The position numbers and the translations under genes are program-made. From Pseudomonas paraeruginosa PA7 (lineage in GTDB: Bacteria; Pseudomonadota; Gammaproteobacteria; Pseudomonadales; Pseudomonadaceae): a stretch of DNA of 64,000 nt. Under the pieces are notes generated by a model. That model did no database searches. It worked only from the letters and a program-made list of their open reading frames with translations, and was not told where the DNA came from. This document shows, piece after piece, positions 20,342 to 31,291 of the stretch (position 1 is its first letter; each line of letters begins with the position of its first letter). The stretch spans positions 2,360,001 through 2,424,000 of the forward strand of contig NC_009656.1 in NCBI RefSeq assembly GCF_000017205.1, written 5' to 3'.

Positions 20342-20370
20342 TAAAAAAAGGGCGACCGATGGTCGCCCTG
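20342..20370 (-). terminator. Rho-independent terminator of htpX
   Basis: Read on the minus strand: GGGCGACCATCGGTCGCCC stem-loop followed by a run of T (A-tract 20343-20349 on the plus strand). It lies 20 nt after the htpX stop. Confidence 0.9.
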
Positions 20371-20389
20371 TCCCAAGTGTGAAAGCGGC

Positions 20390-21265
20390 TCAGCGAGCGC
20401 TGGCGCGCAGCGCTTCGATGCGATCTTCCAGCGGCGGGTGGCTCATCAGCAGGCCGGCCAGGCCGTGCTTGAGGCCGCCATTGATGCCGAAGGCGTTCAG
20501 GGTGTCGGGCATCTGCACCGGCACGCCCTGTTCCGAACGCAGGCGTTGCAGCGCGGCGATCATCGCGCCGGTGCCGGCGAGGTGGGCGCCGGCGGCGTCG
20601 GCGCGGAACTCGCGGCGACGCGAGAACCACATGACGATGATGCTGGCGAGGATGCCGAGCACCAGTTCGGCGAAGATGGTCGCGACGAAGTAGCCGATGC
20701 CCGGACCGTCCTCGTTCTTCAGGATGGCCTTGTCGACGAAGTTGCCGAAGATCCGCGCGAAGAACATCACGAAGGTGTTCACCACGCCCTGGATCAACGC
20801 CAGGGTGACCATGTCGCCGTTGGCGACGTGGCCGATCTCGTGGGCGAGCACGGCCTTCACCTCATCGGGCGAGAAGCGTTCGAGCAGGCCCTGGCTGACC
20901 GCGACCAGCGCGTCGTTCTTGTTCCAGCCGGTGGCGAAGGCGTTGGCCTCGTAGGCGGGGAAGATGCCGACCTCCGGCATCTTGATGCCGGCCTCGCGGG
21001 ACAGTTCCTCGACGGTCTGCAGCAGCCACTGTTCGTGGCGGGTGCGCGGCTGGCTGATGACTTCGGTACCGGTGCTCATCTTCGCCATCCACTTGGAGAT
21101 GAACAGCGAGACCAGCGAACCGGCGAAACCGAACACGGCGCAGAAGACCAGCAGGCTGCCGTAATTCTGGCCGGTGAAGCGGTCCACCCCGAGCAGTTTC
21201 AGGGTGATGCTGGCAATCACCAGGACTGCCAGGTTGGTGGCCAGGAACAACAGGATGCGCATCAT
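20390..21265 (-). CDS. htpX: Membrane-bound zinc protease HtpX
   Basis: 291 residues from [18 protein letters not shown], the conserved N-terminus of the family. M48 metalloprotease motif HEIGH is present ([14 protein letters not shown]) and the third zinc-ligand region follows ([14 protein letters not shown]). Two N-terminal and two central hydrophobic segments fit an inner-membrane protein. HtpX degrades misfolded membrane proteins together with FtsH. The frame extends upstream, but that extension does not resemble HtpX. Confidence 0.96.
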   Translation of the reverse strand: MMRILLFLATNLAVLVIASITLKLLGVDRFTGQNYGSLLVFCAVFGFAGSLVSLFISKWMAKMSTGTEVISQPRTRHEQWLLQTVEELSREAGIKMPEVGIFPAYEANAFATGWNKNDALVAVSQGLLERFSPDEVKAVLAHEIGHVANGDMVTLALIQGVVNTFVMFFARIFGNFVDKAILKNEDGPGIGYFVATIFAELVLGILASIIVMWFSRRREFRADAAGAHLAGTGAMIAALQRLRSEQGVPVQMPDTLNAFGINGGLKHGLAGLLMSHPPLEDRIEALRASAR

Positions 21266-21398
21266 GGTGTAAAGCTTCTCCTCACGGCTGAAGGCACGGA
21301 GCATGGTTCGCAGGCCGCTGTGGCGGGCGAACGGGCTCCTGATAATCATGCGGGGTTATATAAGGGGCGGTCCATGGCGATTCAATCGAGGGACTATT

Positions 21399-21851
21399 TC
21401 AAACTGTGTCGCCTTGCGCGCCCAGGCTGCCCTCGAAGAGCAGGCGGGTCAGCCCGGCCAGACATTCGCCGTCGCCCTGCGCCAGCGCCTGGCGCAACTG
21501 GTTGGCCAGGCTGGCCTGTTCGCGGCGCACGCTGGCGGGCGCCCCGGCCAGGGCCGCCGCGGCCTGGGGAACGCTGCGGGTAAGTCTTAGGAAGGCTTTT
21601 TCGCTGAGTACCGCCTGGTCGAGAGCCTCGTAGTGGATGGTGCTGGCGAAGCGCAGGTAGCCTTCCTCGGCGAGCCAGAGCAGGGCGCCCAGACAACTTT
21701 GGTGACGTTTGCTCGGCAGGCCGAACTCATCCGGCGCCTCGCGGCCGACAAGGTCTTCGACGTAGAGCGCGATCTTGCGCGGGAAGGCCTGGTAGAGAAG
21801 CAGGAGGCCGCCAGCGGCGTCCTTGTGGAAGTCGTCGATCTGCAGGTCCAT
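21399..21851 (-). CDS. Conserved protein of unknown function
   Basis: 150 residues, no signal peptide or membrane segment. I do not recognise a domain; the N-terminal part (IDDFHKDAAGGLLLLYQAFPRKIALYVEDLVG) looks helical and conserved, and the rest is alanine/leucine-rich. It lies 52 nt after the aminotransferase gene on the same strand, and may be co-transcribed with it. Confidence 0.7.
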   Translation of the reverse strand: MDLQIDDFHKDAAGGLLLLYQAFPRKIALYVEDLVGREAPDEFGLPSKRHQSCLGALLWLAEEGYLRFASTIHYEALDQAVLSEKAFLRLTRSVPQAAAALAGAPASVRREQASLANQLRQALAQGDGECLAGLTRLLFEGSLGAQGDTV

Positions 21852-21903
21852 GGGCTCGTCATCGGCCAGGGCGGCACCCGCCGGGGTGCCGCGAGGGAGG
21901 GGG

Positions 21904-23115
21904 TTACTGCTGGTAGCCCTTGAGGAAGCTGCCGATGCGCAGGATCGCCTGCTCGAGGTCGTCGACGCGCGGCAGGGTGACCACCCGGAAGTGGTCGGGC
22001 CATGGCCAGTTGAAGGCGGTACCCTGGACGATCAGCAGTTTCTCCGAGAGCAGCAGGTCGAGGACGAACTTCTCGTCGTTGTGGATCGGGCAGACCTTCG
22101 GGTCGATCCGCGGGAACGCATACAGCGCGCCCATCGGTTTCACGCAGCTGACCCCGGGAATGTCGTTGAGCAGCTCCCAGGCGCGGTTGCGCTGCTCCAG
22201 CAGGCGGCCCGGCGGCAGGACCAGGTCATTGATGCTCTGGTAGCCGCCCAGTGCGGTCTGGATCGCGTGCTGCGCCGGGACGTTGGCGCACAGGCGCATG
22301 TTGGCGAGGATGTCGAGACCCTCGATGTAGCTCTGCGCCCGCTGCTTGGGCCCGGAGATAGCCAACCAGCCGGAGCGGAACCCCGCCACCCGGTAGGACT
22401 TGGACAGGCCGTTGAAGGTCAGGCAGAGCACGTCCGGCGCCAGCGAGGCGGTGGATACGTGGACCGCGCCGTCGTAGAGGATCTTGTCGTAGATCTCGTC
22501 GGAGAACAGCACCAGGTTGTGCTGGCGGGCCAGCTCGACCATGCCTTCCAGCACTTCCTTCGAATACACGGCGCCGGTTGGGTTGTTCGGGTTGATGATC
22601 ACCATCGCCTTGGTGTTCGGAGTGATCTTCGCCCTGATGTCGTCCAGGTCCGGCCACCAGTCGGCCTGCTCGTCGCACAGGTAGTGCACCGGCTTGCCGC
22701 CGGCGAGGCTGACCGCGGCGGTCCACAGCGGATAGTCGGGAGCGGGGATCAGCACTTCGTCGCCGTTGTTGAGCAGCGCCTGCATGGACATCACGATCAG
22801 CTCGGATACACCGTTGCCGAGATAGATGTCCTCGATGCCGACGCCTTCGACCTGCTTCTGCTGGTAGTACTGCATCACCGCCTTGCGTGCGCTGAACAGG
22901 CCCTTGGAGTCGCTGTAGCCCTGGGCGGTCGGCAGGTTGCGGATGACGTCCTGGAGGATTTCCTCGGGAGCTTCGAAACCGAACGGCGCCGGGTTGCCGA
23001 TGTTCAGCTTGAGGATGCGGTGACCCTCTTCCTCTAGGCGTTTGGCGTGCTTGAGCACCGGCCCGCGAATGTCATAGCAGACGTTGGCGAGCTTGTTCGA
23101 TTTGCTGACCTGCAT
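21904..23115 (-). CDS. AlaA-type PLP-dependent aminotransferase
   Basis: 403 residues of class I/II fold-type I aminotransferases, close to E. coli AlaA (glutamate-pyruvate transaminase). Landmarks: LNIGNPAPFGFEAPEEI, LIPAPDYPLWTAAVSLAGG, INPNNPTGAVYSKEVLE, and the PLP lysine region NGLSKSYRVAGFRSGWLA. The start MQVSKSNKLANVCYDIRGPV matches the family N-terminus; the frame continues upstream without homology. It is divergent from msrB. Confidence 0.92.
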   Translation of the reverse strand: MQVSKSNKLANVCYDIRGPVLKHAKRLEEEGHRILKLNIGNPAPFGFEAPEEILQDVIRNLPTAQGYSDSKGLFSARKAVMQYYQQKQVEGVGIEDIYLGNGVSELIVMSMQALLNNGDEVLIPAPDYPLWTAAVSLAGGKPVHYLCDEQADWWPDLDDIRAKITPNTKAMVIINPNNPTGAVYSKEVLEGMVELARQHNLVLFSDEIYDKILYDGAVHVSTASLAPDVLCLTFNGLSKSYRVAGFRSGWLAISGPKQRAQSYIEGLDILANMRLCANVPAQHAIQTALGGYQSINDLVLPPGRLLEQRNRAWELLNDIPGVSCVKPMGALYAFPRIDPKVCPIHNDEKFVLDLLLSEKLLIVQGTAFNWPWPDHFRVVTLPRVDDLEQAILRIGSFLKGYQQ

Positions 23116-23299
23116 GATGTGTCGAGTCCCGAAGTGAGCGAACACCGTGGAACAGGCTGCGAAAAGCGCGGTGGCTCGCGGCTTGGCAGGCTGTAACGCG
23201 GATGACAGACTGGCGTCTATAAGGAGCACGCATGATACGTGCGGCCCGCCCCCCGGAAAAGGGAGCGCCGGGCATTTTTCAGAACGCGAGGCAGAGCCG

Positions 23300-23698
23300 A
23301 TGAGCAAGATCGACAAACCCCTGGACTCCTGGCGCGAGGAGTTGACCGAAGAGCAGTTCCACATCTGTCGCCTGGGCGGTACCGAACGCGCCTTCAGCGG
23401 CGAATACCACGCCACCAAGACCCCCGGCGTCTACCACTGCACCTGCTGCGGCACGGCGTTGTTCGACTCCGATGCCAAGTACGATTCCGGCAGCGGCTGG
23501 CCGAGCTACTTCCAGCCGGTGGATGGCGAGGCGGTACGTGAACTGGATGATTTCAGCCACGGCATGCACCGCATCGAAGTCCGCTGTGGCCGCTGCGATG
23601 CCCATCTGGGGCATGTCTTCCCGGACGGCCCCCGGCCAACCGGATTGCGCTATTGCATCAACTCGGCTTCGCTGAAGCTGGTGCCGCGGGAAGGATAG
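23300..23698 (+). CDS. msrB: Methionine-R-sulfoxide reductase MsrB
   Basis: 132 residues. It reduces protein methionine-R-sulfoxide. Zinc-binding CxxC pairs are Cys47/Cys50 and Cys96/Cys99; the catalytic cysteine is Cys119 in [10 protein letters not shown]. Other signature stretches: [11 protein letters not shown] and [10 protein letters not shown]. It stands beside gpx and ospR and appears to be part of an oxidative-damage repair neighbourhood. A hairpin (about 23705-23730) follows. Confidence 0.96.
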   Translation: MSKIDKPLDSWREELTEEQFHICRLGGTERAFSGEYHATKTPGVYHCTCCGTALFDSDAKYDSGSGWPSYFQPVDGEAVRELDDFSHGMHRIEVRCGRCDAHLGHVFPDGPRPTGLRYCINSASLKLVPREG

Positions 23699-23704
23699 GC
23701 GACG

Positions 23705-23730
23705 ACGACCCGTCCTTGGTTCGGGTCGTT
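23705..23730 (+). terminator. Terminator-like hairpin after msrB
   Basis: ACGACCCG and CGGGTCGT flank a short loop, followed by TTTC. It separates msrB from the gpx-ospR promoter. Confidence 0.7.
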
Positions 23731-23750
23731 TCTCGTCCAATTTAATTGTG

Positions 23751-23765
23751 CGCAATTGAATTGCG
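23751..23765. promoter_or_regulatory. OspR/OhrR-type operator upstream of gpx-ospR
   Basis: CGCAATT-G-AATTGCG is a perfect 15-bp palindrome 47 nt upstream of the gpx start. Its core CAATTnAATTG matches the OhrR-family operator consensus (TACAATTnAATTGTA). A possible -10 (TATTTT) follows at 23769-23774. Direct control of gpx by OspR is known in P. aeruginosa; assignment of this exact site is my inference. Confidence 0.75.
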
Positions 23766-23811
23766 GGCTATTTTATTTCCCGTCCCCCACCCACGAAAAG
23801 GAAGACAACCC

Positions 23812-24297
23812 ATGAGCGATTCACTGCTGGACATTCCCTGCACCACCATCAAGGGTGAGCAGAAGACCCTGGCCGACTTTGGCGGCAAGGCGCTGCTGGT
23901 GGTGAACACCGCCAGCAAGTGCGGCTTCACCCCGCAGTACCAGGGACTGGAGGCATTGTGGGAGAAATACCGTGAGCGCGGCCTGGTGGTGCTCGGCTTT
24001 CCCTGCAACCAGTTCGGCAAGCAGGAGCCGGGCGACGAGGGCGAGATTTCCCGGTTCTGCGAACTGAACTACGGGGTGAGCTTCCCTCTGTTCAGGAAGA
24101 TCGAGGTCAACGGCGCCGGCGCCCATCCGCTGTTCGTCAGCCTGAAGAAGCGCGCGCCGGGCCTGCTCGGCAGCCAGGGCATCAAGTGGAACTTCACCAA
24201 GTTCCTGATCGGCCGCGATGGCCGGGTGGTGCAGCGCTATGCGCCGACCACCAAGCCGGAAGAGCTTGGCTCGGCGATCGAGGCGCTGCTTGAATGA
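23812..24297 (+). CDS. gpx: Glutathione peroxidase-family thiol peroxidase
   Basis: 161 residues. Peroxidatic Cys37 lies in NTASKCGFTPQYQGLE; the catalytic-tetrad Gln67 is in GFPCNQFG, and the Trp is in KWNFTKFL. Reduces hydroperoxides with thioredoxin or glutathione. AAAAGGAAGA precedes the ATG. Its stop overlaps the ospR start by 4 nt, so the two genes form an operon preceded by a clear MarR-type palindrome. Confidence 0.95.
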   Translation: MSDSLLDIPCTTIKGEQKTLADFGGKALLVVNTASKCGFTPQYQGLEALWEKYRERGLVVLGFPCNQFGKQEPGDEGEISRFCELNYGVSFPLFRKIEVNGAGAHPLFVSLKKRAPGLLGSQGIKWNFTKFLIGRDGRVVQRYAPTTKPEELGSAIEALLE

Positions 24298-24785
24298 GCG
24301 CCCGGGGAAAAGTCGCCAGGCCGGATGGCGTCGAAGAATCGCTGCTGCTCGACAACCAACTGTGTTTCAAGCTGTACGCCGCCTCGCGCGCGGTGATCCG
24401 TGGCTATCGGCCGCTGCTCGAACAGATCGGCCTGACCTATCCACAGTACCTGGTCATGCTGGTGCTCTGGGAGTGGCACGCGAGCCCGCCGGAGCAGCCG
24501 ACGGTGAAGGCACTGGGCGAGCGCCTGCTGCTCGACTCGGGAACCCTGACGCCGTTGCTCAAGCGCCTCGAACAGCTCGGCCTGGTGGATCGCCGGCGCG
24601 CCAGCCATGATGAGCGGGAAGTGCACCTGGCCCTGACGTTGCCGGGGATCACCCTGCGCGAGCGGGTCATTCCGCTGCGCCAGCAACTGATCTGCAGCAC
24701 CGGCTTCGATCTCAACGAGATGTTCGACCTGCACCAACGCCTGGGTGGCCTGTTGTCGCGCTTTCGCCTGGTGGCCGGTGGCTGA
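24294..24785 (+). CDS. ospR: MarR/OhrR-family oxidative stress regulator OspR
   Basis: 163 residues, paralogous to OhrR in this window: LLLDNQLCFKLYAAS carries sensor Cys24, and a second Cys134 (QLICSTGF) is well placed for a disulfide. Winged-helix segment: LTYPQYLVMLVLWEW ... SGTLTPLLKRLEQLGLVDRR. OspR is known to repress gpx and to affect pigment production, quorum sensing and virulence. The start overlaps the gpx stop (ATGA at 24294-24297). Confidence 0.94.
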   Translation: MSARGKVARPDGVEESLLLDNQLCFKLYAASRAVIRGYRPLLEQIGLTYPQYLVMLVLWEWHASPPEQPTVKALGERLLLDSGTLTPLLKRLEQLGLVDRRRASHDEREVHLALTLPGITLRERVIPLRQQLICSTGFDLNEMFDLHQRLGGLLSRFRLVAGG

Positions 24786-24926
24786 TTCGACCAATCCATT
24801 TCGCCGCCGGGCTTCGCCATGCTGCGTTGCCGCTCCTCGCCACAGCCCGGCTGCGACTCGTCGCGGCGGCTGTCTGGCCAACCCCGGCAGTCGAGCTTCG
24901 ATTGACGAGCAAAACCGTACAGGCCA

Positions 24927-27266
<2,340 letters not shown>

Positions 27267-27390
27267 GGGAGCGGGGGTCGGCCTTGGCGGGGTTCTGCCG
27301 CCTAGCATAGCCCATCCCGACCGCCTGTCGGGGCCAGTGGGCGCAACCGATGATCGATCCGTGACGTCAGTCCGATCCGAGGAGAACAGA

Positions 27391-28281
27391 GTGGATTCCC
27401 GATTGAGCGATTTTCTTGCCCGCGCCGAAAGCGTGCTGGCACGTCTCGAGCCGTTGCTGCCCGCCGTGCGCGAACCGGTGGATTGGCAGCGCAGCCTGGC
27501 GGCGCGCTGGCACCGTGACGGCCGCAGCGGCTACCTGCAGCCGCTGGAGGTCAGCCTCGACCTGCGCCTGGCCGACCTGCTGGGTGTCGAGCGGCAGCGC
27601 GAACAGCTCGAGCGCAACACCCGCCAGTTCGTCGCCGGCCAGCCGGCCAACCATGCGTTGCTCTGGGGCGCGCGTGGCACCGGCAAGTCTTCGCTGGTGC
27701 GTGCGCTGCTGGCCGAACTGGCCGGCGCCGGCCTGCGCCTGATCGAGATCGAACGCGACCACCTGGCCGACCTGCCGCGGGTGGTCGAGCAACTGAATGG
27801 CCTGCCGCAGCGCTTCGTACTGTTCTGCGACGACCTCTCGTTCGACGCCGGCGAGGGTGACTACCGGGTACTCAAGAGTGTGCTCGACGGCTCGCTGGAA
27901 CAGGCGCCGGACAACGTGCTGCTGTACGCGACGTCCAACCGCCGGCACCTGGTCTCGGAGAAGCAGAGCGACAACGAGAACTGGAAGATGGTGGACGGCG
28001 AACTGCACCCCAACGAGGCGGTGGAGGACAAGATCGCCCTGTCCGATCGCTTCGGCCTCTGGCTGTCCTTCTATCCCTTCACCCAGGAGCATTTCCTCAG
28101 CGTGGTCCGCCACTGGGTCGAAGTGCTCGCCGGGAAGGCCGGGCTGGCCTGGGCCTGGAGCGAGGAGCTGGAGAAGGAAGCGATCCGCTGGGCGCTGGGA
28201 CGCGGCAACCGCAACGGTCGTTGCGCCTACCAGTTCTCCCGCTACTGGGTCGGCAAGCAACTGCTGGAGCAACAGGCATGA
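27391..28281 (+). CDS. AAA-type ATPase of the DUF815 family
   Basis: 296 residues from GTG 27391 (preceded by GAGGAGAACA). Walker A is GARGTGKSSL, Walker B FVLFCDDLSF. Other family landmarks: QFVAGQPANHALLWG, VLLYATSNRRHLV, DRFGLWLSFYPFTQEHFL. These proteins are widespread single-domain P-loop ATPases of uncertain role. The stop overlaps the next gene by 4 nt, implying coupling to the free-methionine sulfoxide reductase. Confidence 0.88.
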   Translation: MDSRLSDFLARAESVLARLEPLLPAVREPVDWQRSLAARWHRDGRSGYLQPLEVSLDLRLADLLGVERQREQLERNTRQFVAGQPANHALLWGARGTGKSSLVRALLAELAGAGLRLIEIERDHLADLPRVVEQLNGLPQRFVLFCDDLSFDAGEGDYRVLKSVLDGSLEQAPDNVLLYATSNRRHLVSEKQSDNENWKMVDGELHPNEAVEDKIALSDRFGLWLSFYPFTQEHFLSVVRHWVEVLAGKAGLAWAWSEELEKEAIRWALGRGNRNGRCAYQFSRYWVGKQLLEQQA

Positions 28282-28760
28282 TCGATCTGCAACAGACCGG
28301 CGCCGGGCTGGATGGCTATGCCCTGCTGGCGGCCCAGGCCGAGGCGCTGTTCGCCGACGAGCGTGACTTCATCGCCAACGCCGCGCAGTTCTGCGCTTTT
28401 CTCTTTCATGAACTGGACGACCTGAACTGGGCCGGCTTCTACCTGAATCGCAACGAGGAACTGCTGCTCGGGCCATTCCAGGGCAAGGTCGCCTGCGTCC
28501 GCATCCCTTTCGCCAAGGGCGTTTGCGGCGCCGCCGCGCGCACCCGGCAGACCCAGCGCGTCGAAGACGTCCATGCGTTTCCCGGGCACATCGCCTGTGA
28601 CAGCGCCTCGCGCAGCGAGCTGGTGGTGCCGCTGCTCAAGGATGGGCGGCTGATCGGCGTGCTCGACCTGGACAGCCCGAGCGAGGGGCGCTTCAGCGCG
28701 CGGGACCAGGCCGGGATCGAGCGTCTGGTGGAGATCTTCCTGCGCCTCAGCGACTGCTGA
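28278..28760 (+). CDS. Free methionine-(R)-sulfoxide reductase (GAF domain)
   Basis: 160 residues, a single GAF domain. The three redox cysteines of the YebR/fRMsr family are visible: Cys73 (KVACVRIPF), Cys83 (AKGVCGAAA) and Cys107 (GHIACDSASRSE). It reduces free methionine-R-oxide, complementing MsrB encoded 5 kb away. The gene starts inside the end of the upstream ATPase gene. Confidence 0.92.
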   Translation: MIDLQQTGAGLDGYALLAAQAEALFADERDFIANAAQFCAFLFHELDDLNWAGFYLNRNEELLLGPFQGKVACVRIPFAKGVCGAAARTRQTQRVEDVHAFPGHIACDSASRSELVVPLLKDGRLIGVLDLDSPSEGRFSARDQAGIERLVEIFLRLSDC

Positions 28761-28799
28761 GACGCAGTCGCTTCCCTTCCCGGGGGAGGAGCGGCGGCG

Positions 28800-29462
28800 T
28801 CAGGCTTTCGCCGCGAGTTTTTCCAGGGTCCGCTGCTCGCCCGGCAGCAGCGCCTGCATGCTCGGCCGTTCGAGCAGGCGCGCGAAGTGCGCGGCGAGGG
28901 CCGGCCAGCGTTGCGCGTCCACTTGCTCGCCGGCGTGGCCCAGGTTGACCAGTTGGCTGGCGATCGCCAGGTCGGCCAGGGACAGCCGGTCGCCGATGAA
29001 GAAGGTACGATCGCCCAGGGTGTTTTCCAGGTAGTCGAAGTGCGCCGGCAGTCTTTCCTGCAACGCGCGACGTACGTCTTCCTCCTCGCAGCGCTGGCCC
29101 ATCGCCGGCTTGAGGACCCGGTTGCGGAACACCGTCAGTGTCGCCTGCGGCGCGAGTTCGTAGTCGGCGTACTTTTCCAGCCAGCGTACCGTCGCGCGGC
29201 TCGCCGGGTCCTCGCCGCACAGCGGCGGGTGTTCGGGGTAGCGTTCTTCCAGGTACTGGCAGATGACGCTGGAGTCGGCCAGGGCCAGGTCACCGTCGCG
29301 TAGCGCCGGAATGCGTCCCAGCGGGCTGATCTCGCGGTACCACGCGGGTTGGCCGAACGGCGCGATCACTTCCAGTTGGTAGTCGAGGCGCTTTTCCGCC
29401 AGCAGCAGGCGGACCTTGCGCACGAAGGGGGAGAGCGGGGCGCCGTAGAGGATCAGGCTCAT
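28800..29462 (-). CDS. Glutathione S-transferase family protein
   Basis: 220 residues with a thioredoxin-like N-terminal domain (ILYGAPLSPFVRKVRLLLAEK ... GRIPALRDGDLALADSSVICQYLEERY) and an all-helical C-terminal domain (FFIGDRLSLADLAIASQLVNL). The SPF start-of-helix serine would contact glutathione. The substrate is unknown. A second GST gene of a different subfamily lies at 37218-37838. Confidence 0.9.
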   Translation of the reverse strand: MSLILYGAPLSPFVRKVRLLLAEKRLDYQLEVIAPFGQPAWYREISPLGRIPALRDGDLALADSSVICQYLEERYPEHPPLCGEDPASRATVRWLEKYADYELAPQATLTVFRNRVLKPAMGQRCEEEDVRRALQERLPAHFDYLENTLGDRTFFIGDRLSLADLAIASQLVNLGHAGEQVDAQRWPALAAHFARLLERPSMQALLPGEQRTLEKLAAKA

Positions 29463-29522
29463 GACGATTTCCTCGGTCGATATGAGCCTGGGTTATAGCA
29501 CGGCTGCCGCAGGCGGGCGGCC

Positions 29523-30296
29523 TCAGTCGTAGACGTTCTTCTTCTTCCACAGATCGTCGGCATCCAGCGCCTTCAATCCCTCGTTCAGCTCGCTGGGCTC
29601 TTCGCTCGCCGGCTGGCTGTTGTTCAACACCATGGCGTTGGCGCGGGCTAGCTGCGTCTCCATCTGCTGCAGTTCCGCCTGGTAGCGCGCCAGCTCGGGC
29701 TGCTTGCGCAGGTACTGGGCGCCGCGCTCGAAGGCCAGGCGCGCCTGGCGCGGCTCGTTCTGCTGCAGTGCCTGCTGGCCGAGGTTGCCGAAGAACTCGA
29801 TGTGCAGGCGCACCAGCAGGTGGCGGATCTCCTTGACCCAGATCTGCGCCTCGCTGCGAGGCAGGTGGCCGTCCTGGGTGAAGCGGGTGAGCTGGGCGTG
29901 CAGGGCCTCGAAGAGGAAGCGGACTTCCTTGGCCTTGTCCTCGGTGAGGATCGCCTGGGGTGGATTGCGTACCGGAATCGACTCGCCCTTGGCGACCAGT
30001 GCGCGCAGTTCCTCTATGCGTGCCTTGAGACCGGTGTCGGCTTTTTTCTCCAGTGCCAGCTGTTGTTCGCTGAGGCTGAGCTCGATCTGGCTCATCAGCA
30101 ACTTGAGCGACGGGCTAACGAACTGGCCGGGAAGGCTCTCGGAAATCTGTGCGCAGCGTCGCACGCGGTCGTTGAGCTCGGCCTTCAGGCGAGCCTTCTC
30201 CAGCTTGCTGTTTTCCACCACGTGGTTGATATAGCCAATGGCGATGAGGAGGGCGATCCCGCCGACGATCAGGGCGGTAATGAGGAGTGGCGACAC
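29523..30296 (-). CDS. Conserved membrane-anchored coiled-coil protein of unknown function
   Basis: 257 residues. One N-terminal membrane helix (LLITALIVGGIALLIAIGYI) is followed by a long mostly helical, charged region with coiled-coil character (residues about 30-230) and an acidic tail ending DADDLWKKKNVYD. No catalytic domain recognised. Single gene; the tRNA promoter lies immediately upstream on the other strand. Confidence 0.75.
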   Translation of the reverse strand: MSPLLITALIVGGIALLIAIGYINHVVENSKLEKARLKAELNDRVRRCAQISESLPGQFVSPSLKLLMSQIELSLSEQQLALEKKADTGLKARIEELRALVAKGESIPVRNPPQAILTEDKAKEVRFLFEALHAQLTRFTQDGHLPRSEAQIWVKEIRHLLVRLHIEFFGNLGQQALQQNEPRQARLAFERGAQYLRKQPELARYQAELQQMETQLARANAMVLNNSQPASEEPSELNEGLKALDADDLWKKKNVYD

Positions 30297-30410
30297 CTTA
30301 GGACTCCGCTGTAAGAATTTTCTCAGTCTAATGTCTTGGTGCTACCACTGATAGCGGCAGCTCATTATTTGCACAGAAGTCTTTGATTTAAAAAAATTTT
30401 CTCAGAAGGG

Positions 30411-30439
30411 TTGACGCCTCCCCGGACGCTCCATAAAAT
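30411..30439 (+). promoter_or_regulatory. Sigma-70 promoter of the tRNA cluster
   Basis: TTGACG (30411-30416) and TAAAAT (30434-30439) are separated by exactly 17 nt. A GC-rich discriminator (GCGCGCC) follows, as expected for stable-RNA promoters under stringent control. An A/T-rich stretch (30390-30400) just upstream could serve as an UP element. Confidence 0.85.
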
Positions 30440-30513
30440 GCGCGCCACTTCCAGCGTGAAGCCAAGCGCGAAACACTGGAAGCCGGAAATATCTGTTGTA
30501 AGTTCCGGGCCGC

Positions 30514-30589
30514 GTCCCCTTCGTCTAGTGGCCTAGGACACCGCCCTTTCACGGCGGTAACAGGGGTTCGAGTCCCCTAGGGGACGCCA
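30514..30589 (+). tRNA. tRNA-Glu (anticodon TTC)
   Basis: 76 nt with encoded CCA. Acceptor arms GTCCCCT/AGGGGAC pair; anticodon loop CTTTCAC gives TTC; T arm reads CAGGGGTTCGAGTCCCCT. First gene of a three-tRNA operon. Confidence 0.98.
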
Positions 30590-30591
30590 TT

Positions 30592-30667
<76 letters not shown>

Positions 30668-30751
30668 GATTCTACAGCCTGGCTTCGGCGGGGTTGGTGA
30701 AAGTTAGGCGTCAAAGGTTCGGTTTCGGCCGAACGGGCAATAGGTTTCAAA

Positions 30752-30827
<76 letters not shown>

Positions 30828-31291
30828 AACAGTATCCTGGCCTCGGCCGGGATCGAGAAAGAAGGGCCTTCGGGCCCTTTTTTCGTTTCTGCACGGCAGG
30901 GCATTCGCCTCGCCTTTTCCCTTCCGCCCTCCCGGATCCCGCACGCTGGGGAAGCGAGCGCCGCACCGCGTGCCGCTCGCTCCGCCAGGCTGGCCGGACC
31001 TATGGTCTTGCCGAACGTCTGTGCGGATGCGGCAGGGTCGCCCTCCATGCCCACCAGAGGTCCTGCTGCGGGATTCGTTCTAGAGTTGAGCGAGGGGACA
31101 CGCGGTACCGGCCGCGTTTCGCTTCCAGGACCCTGCGGAGGCCGCCTGCTCGGGATGTCGTTCGGGGATGCAGCAGACCCCTCGACAGGCGCCGGCAGGT
31201 TCGTGCTTCTTCCATTTCAATCTCATCCGAATGTGGCCCTGCCTCCGGCAACGTGGGGGCTTCGTGCAGCATTCGCCGGAGCGTGGCACCT
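30828..31291. other. Region between tRNA cluster and arr
   Basis: About 460 nt. Apart from the tRNA terminator I see no gene I can support. Short open frames on either strand lack recognisable domains and good ribosome-binding sites. It must hold the arr promoter, but no clear -35/-10 pair is visible. Confidence 0.5.
30862..30883 (+). terminator. Terminator of the tRNA operon
   Basis: AAGGGCC-TTCG-GGCCC followed by a T6 tract, 35 nt after the last tRNA. Canonical rho-independent terminator. Confidence 0.92.
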
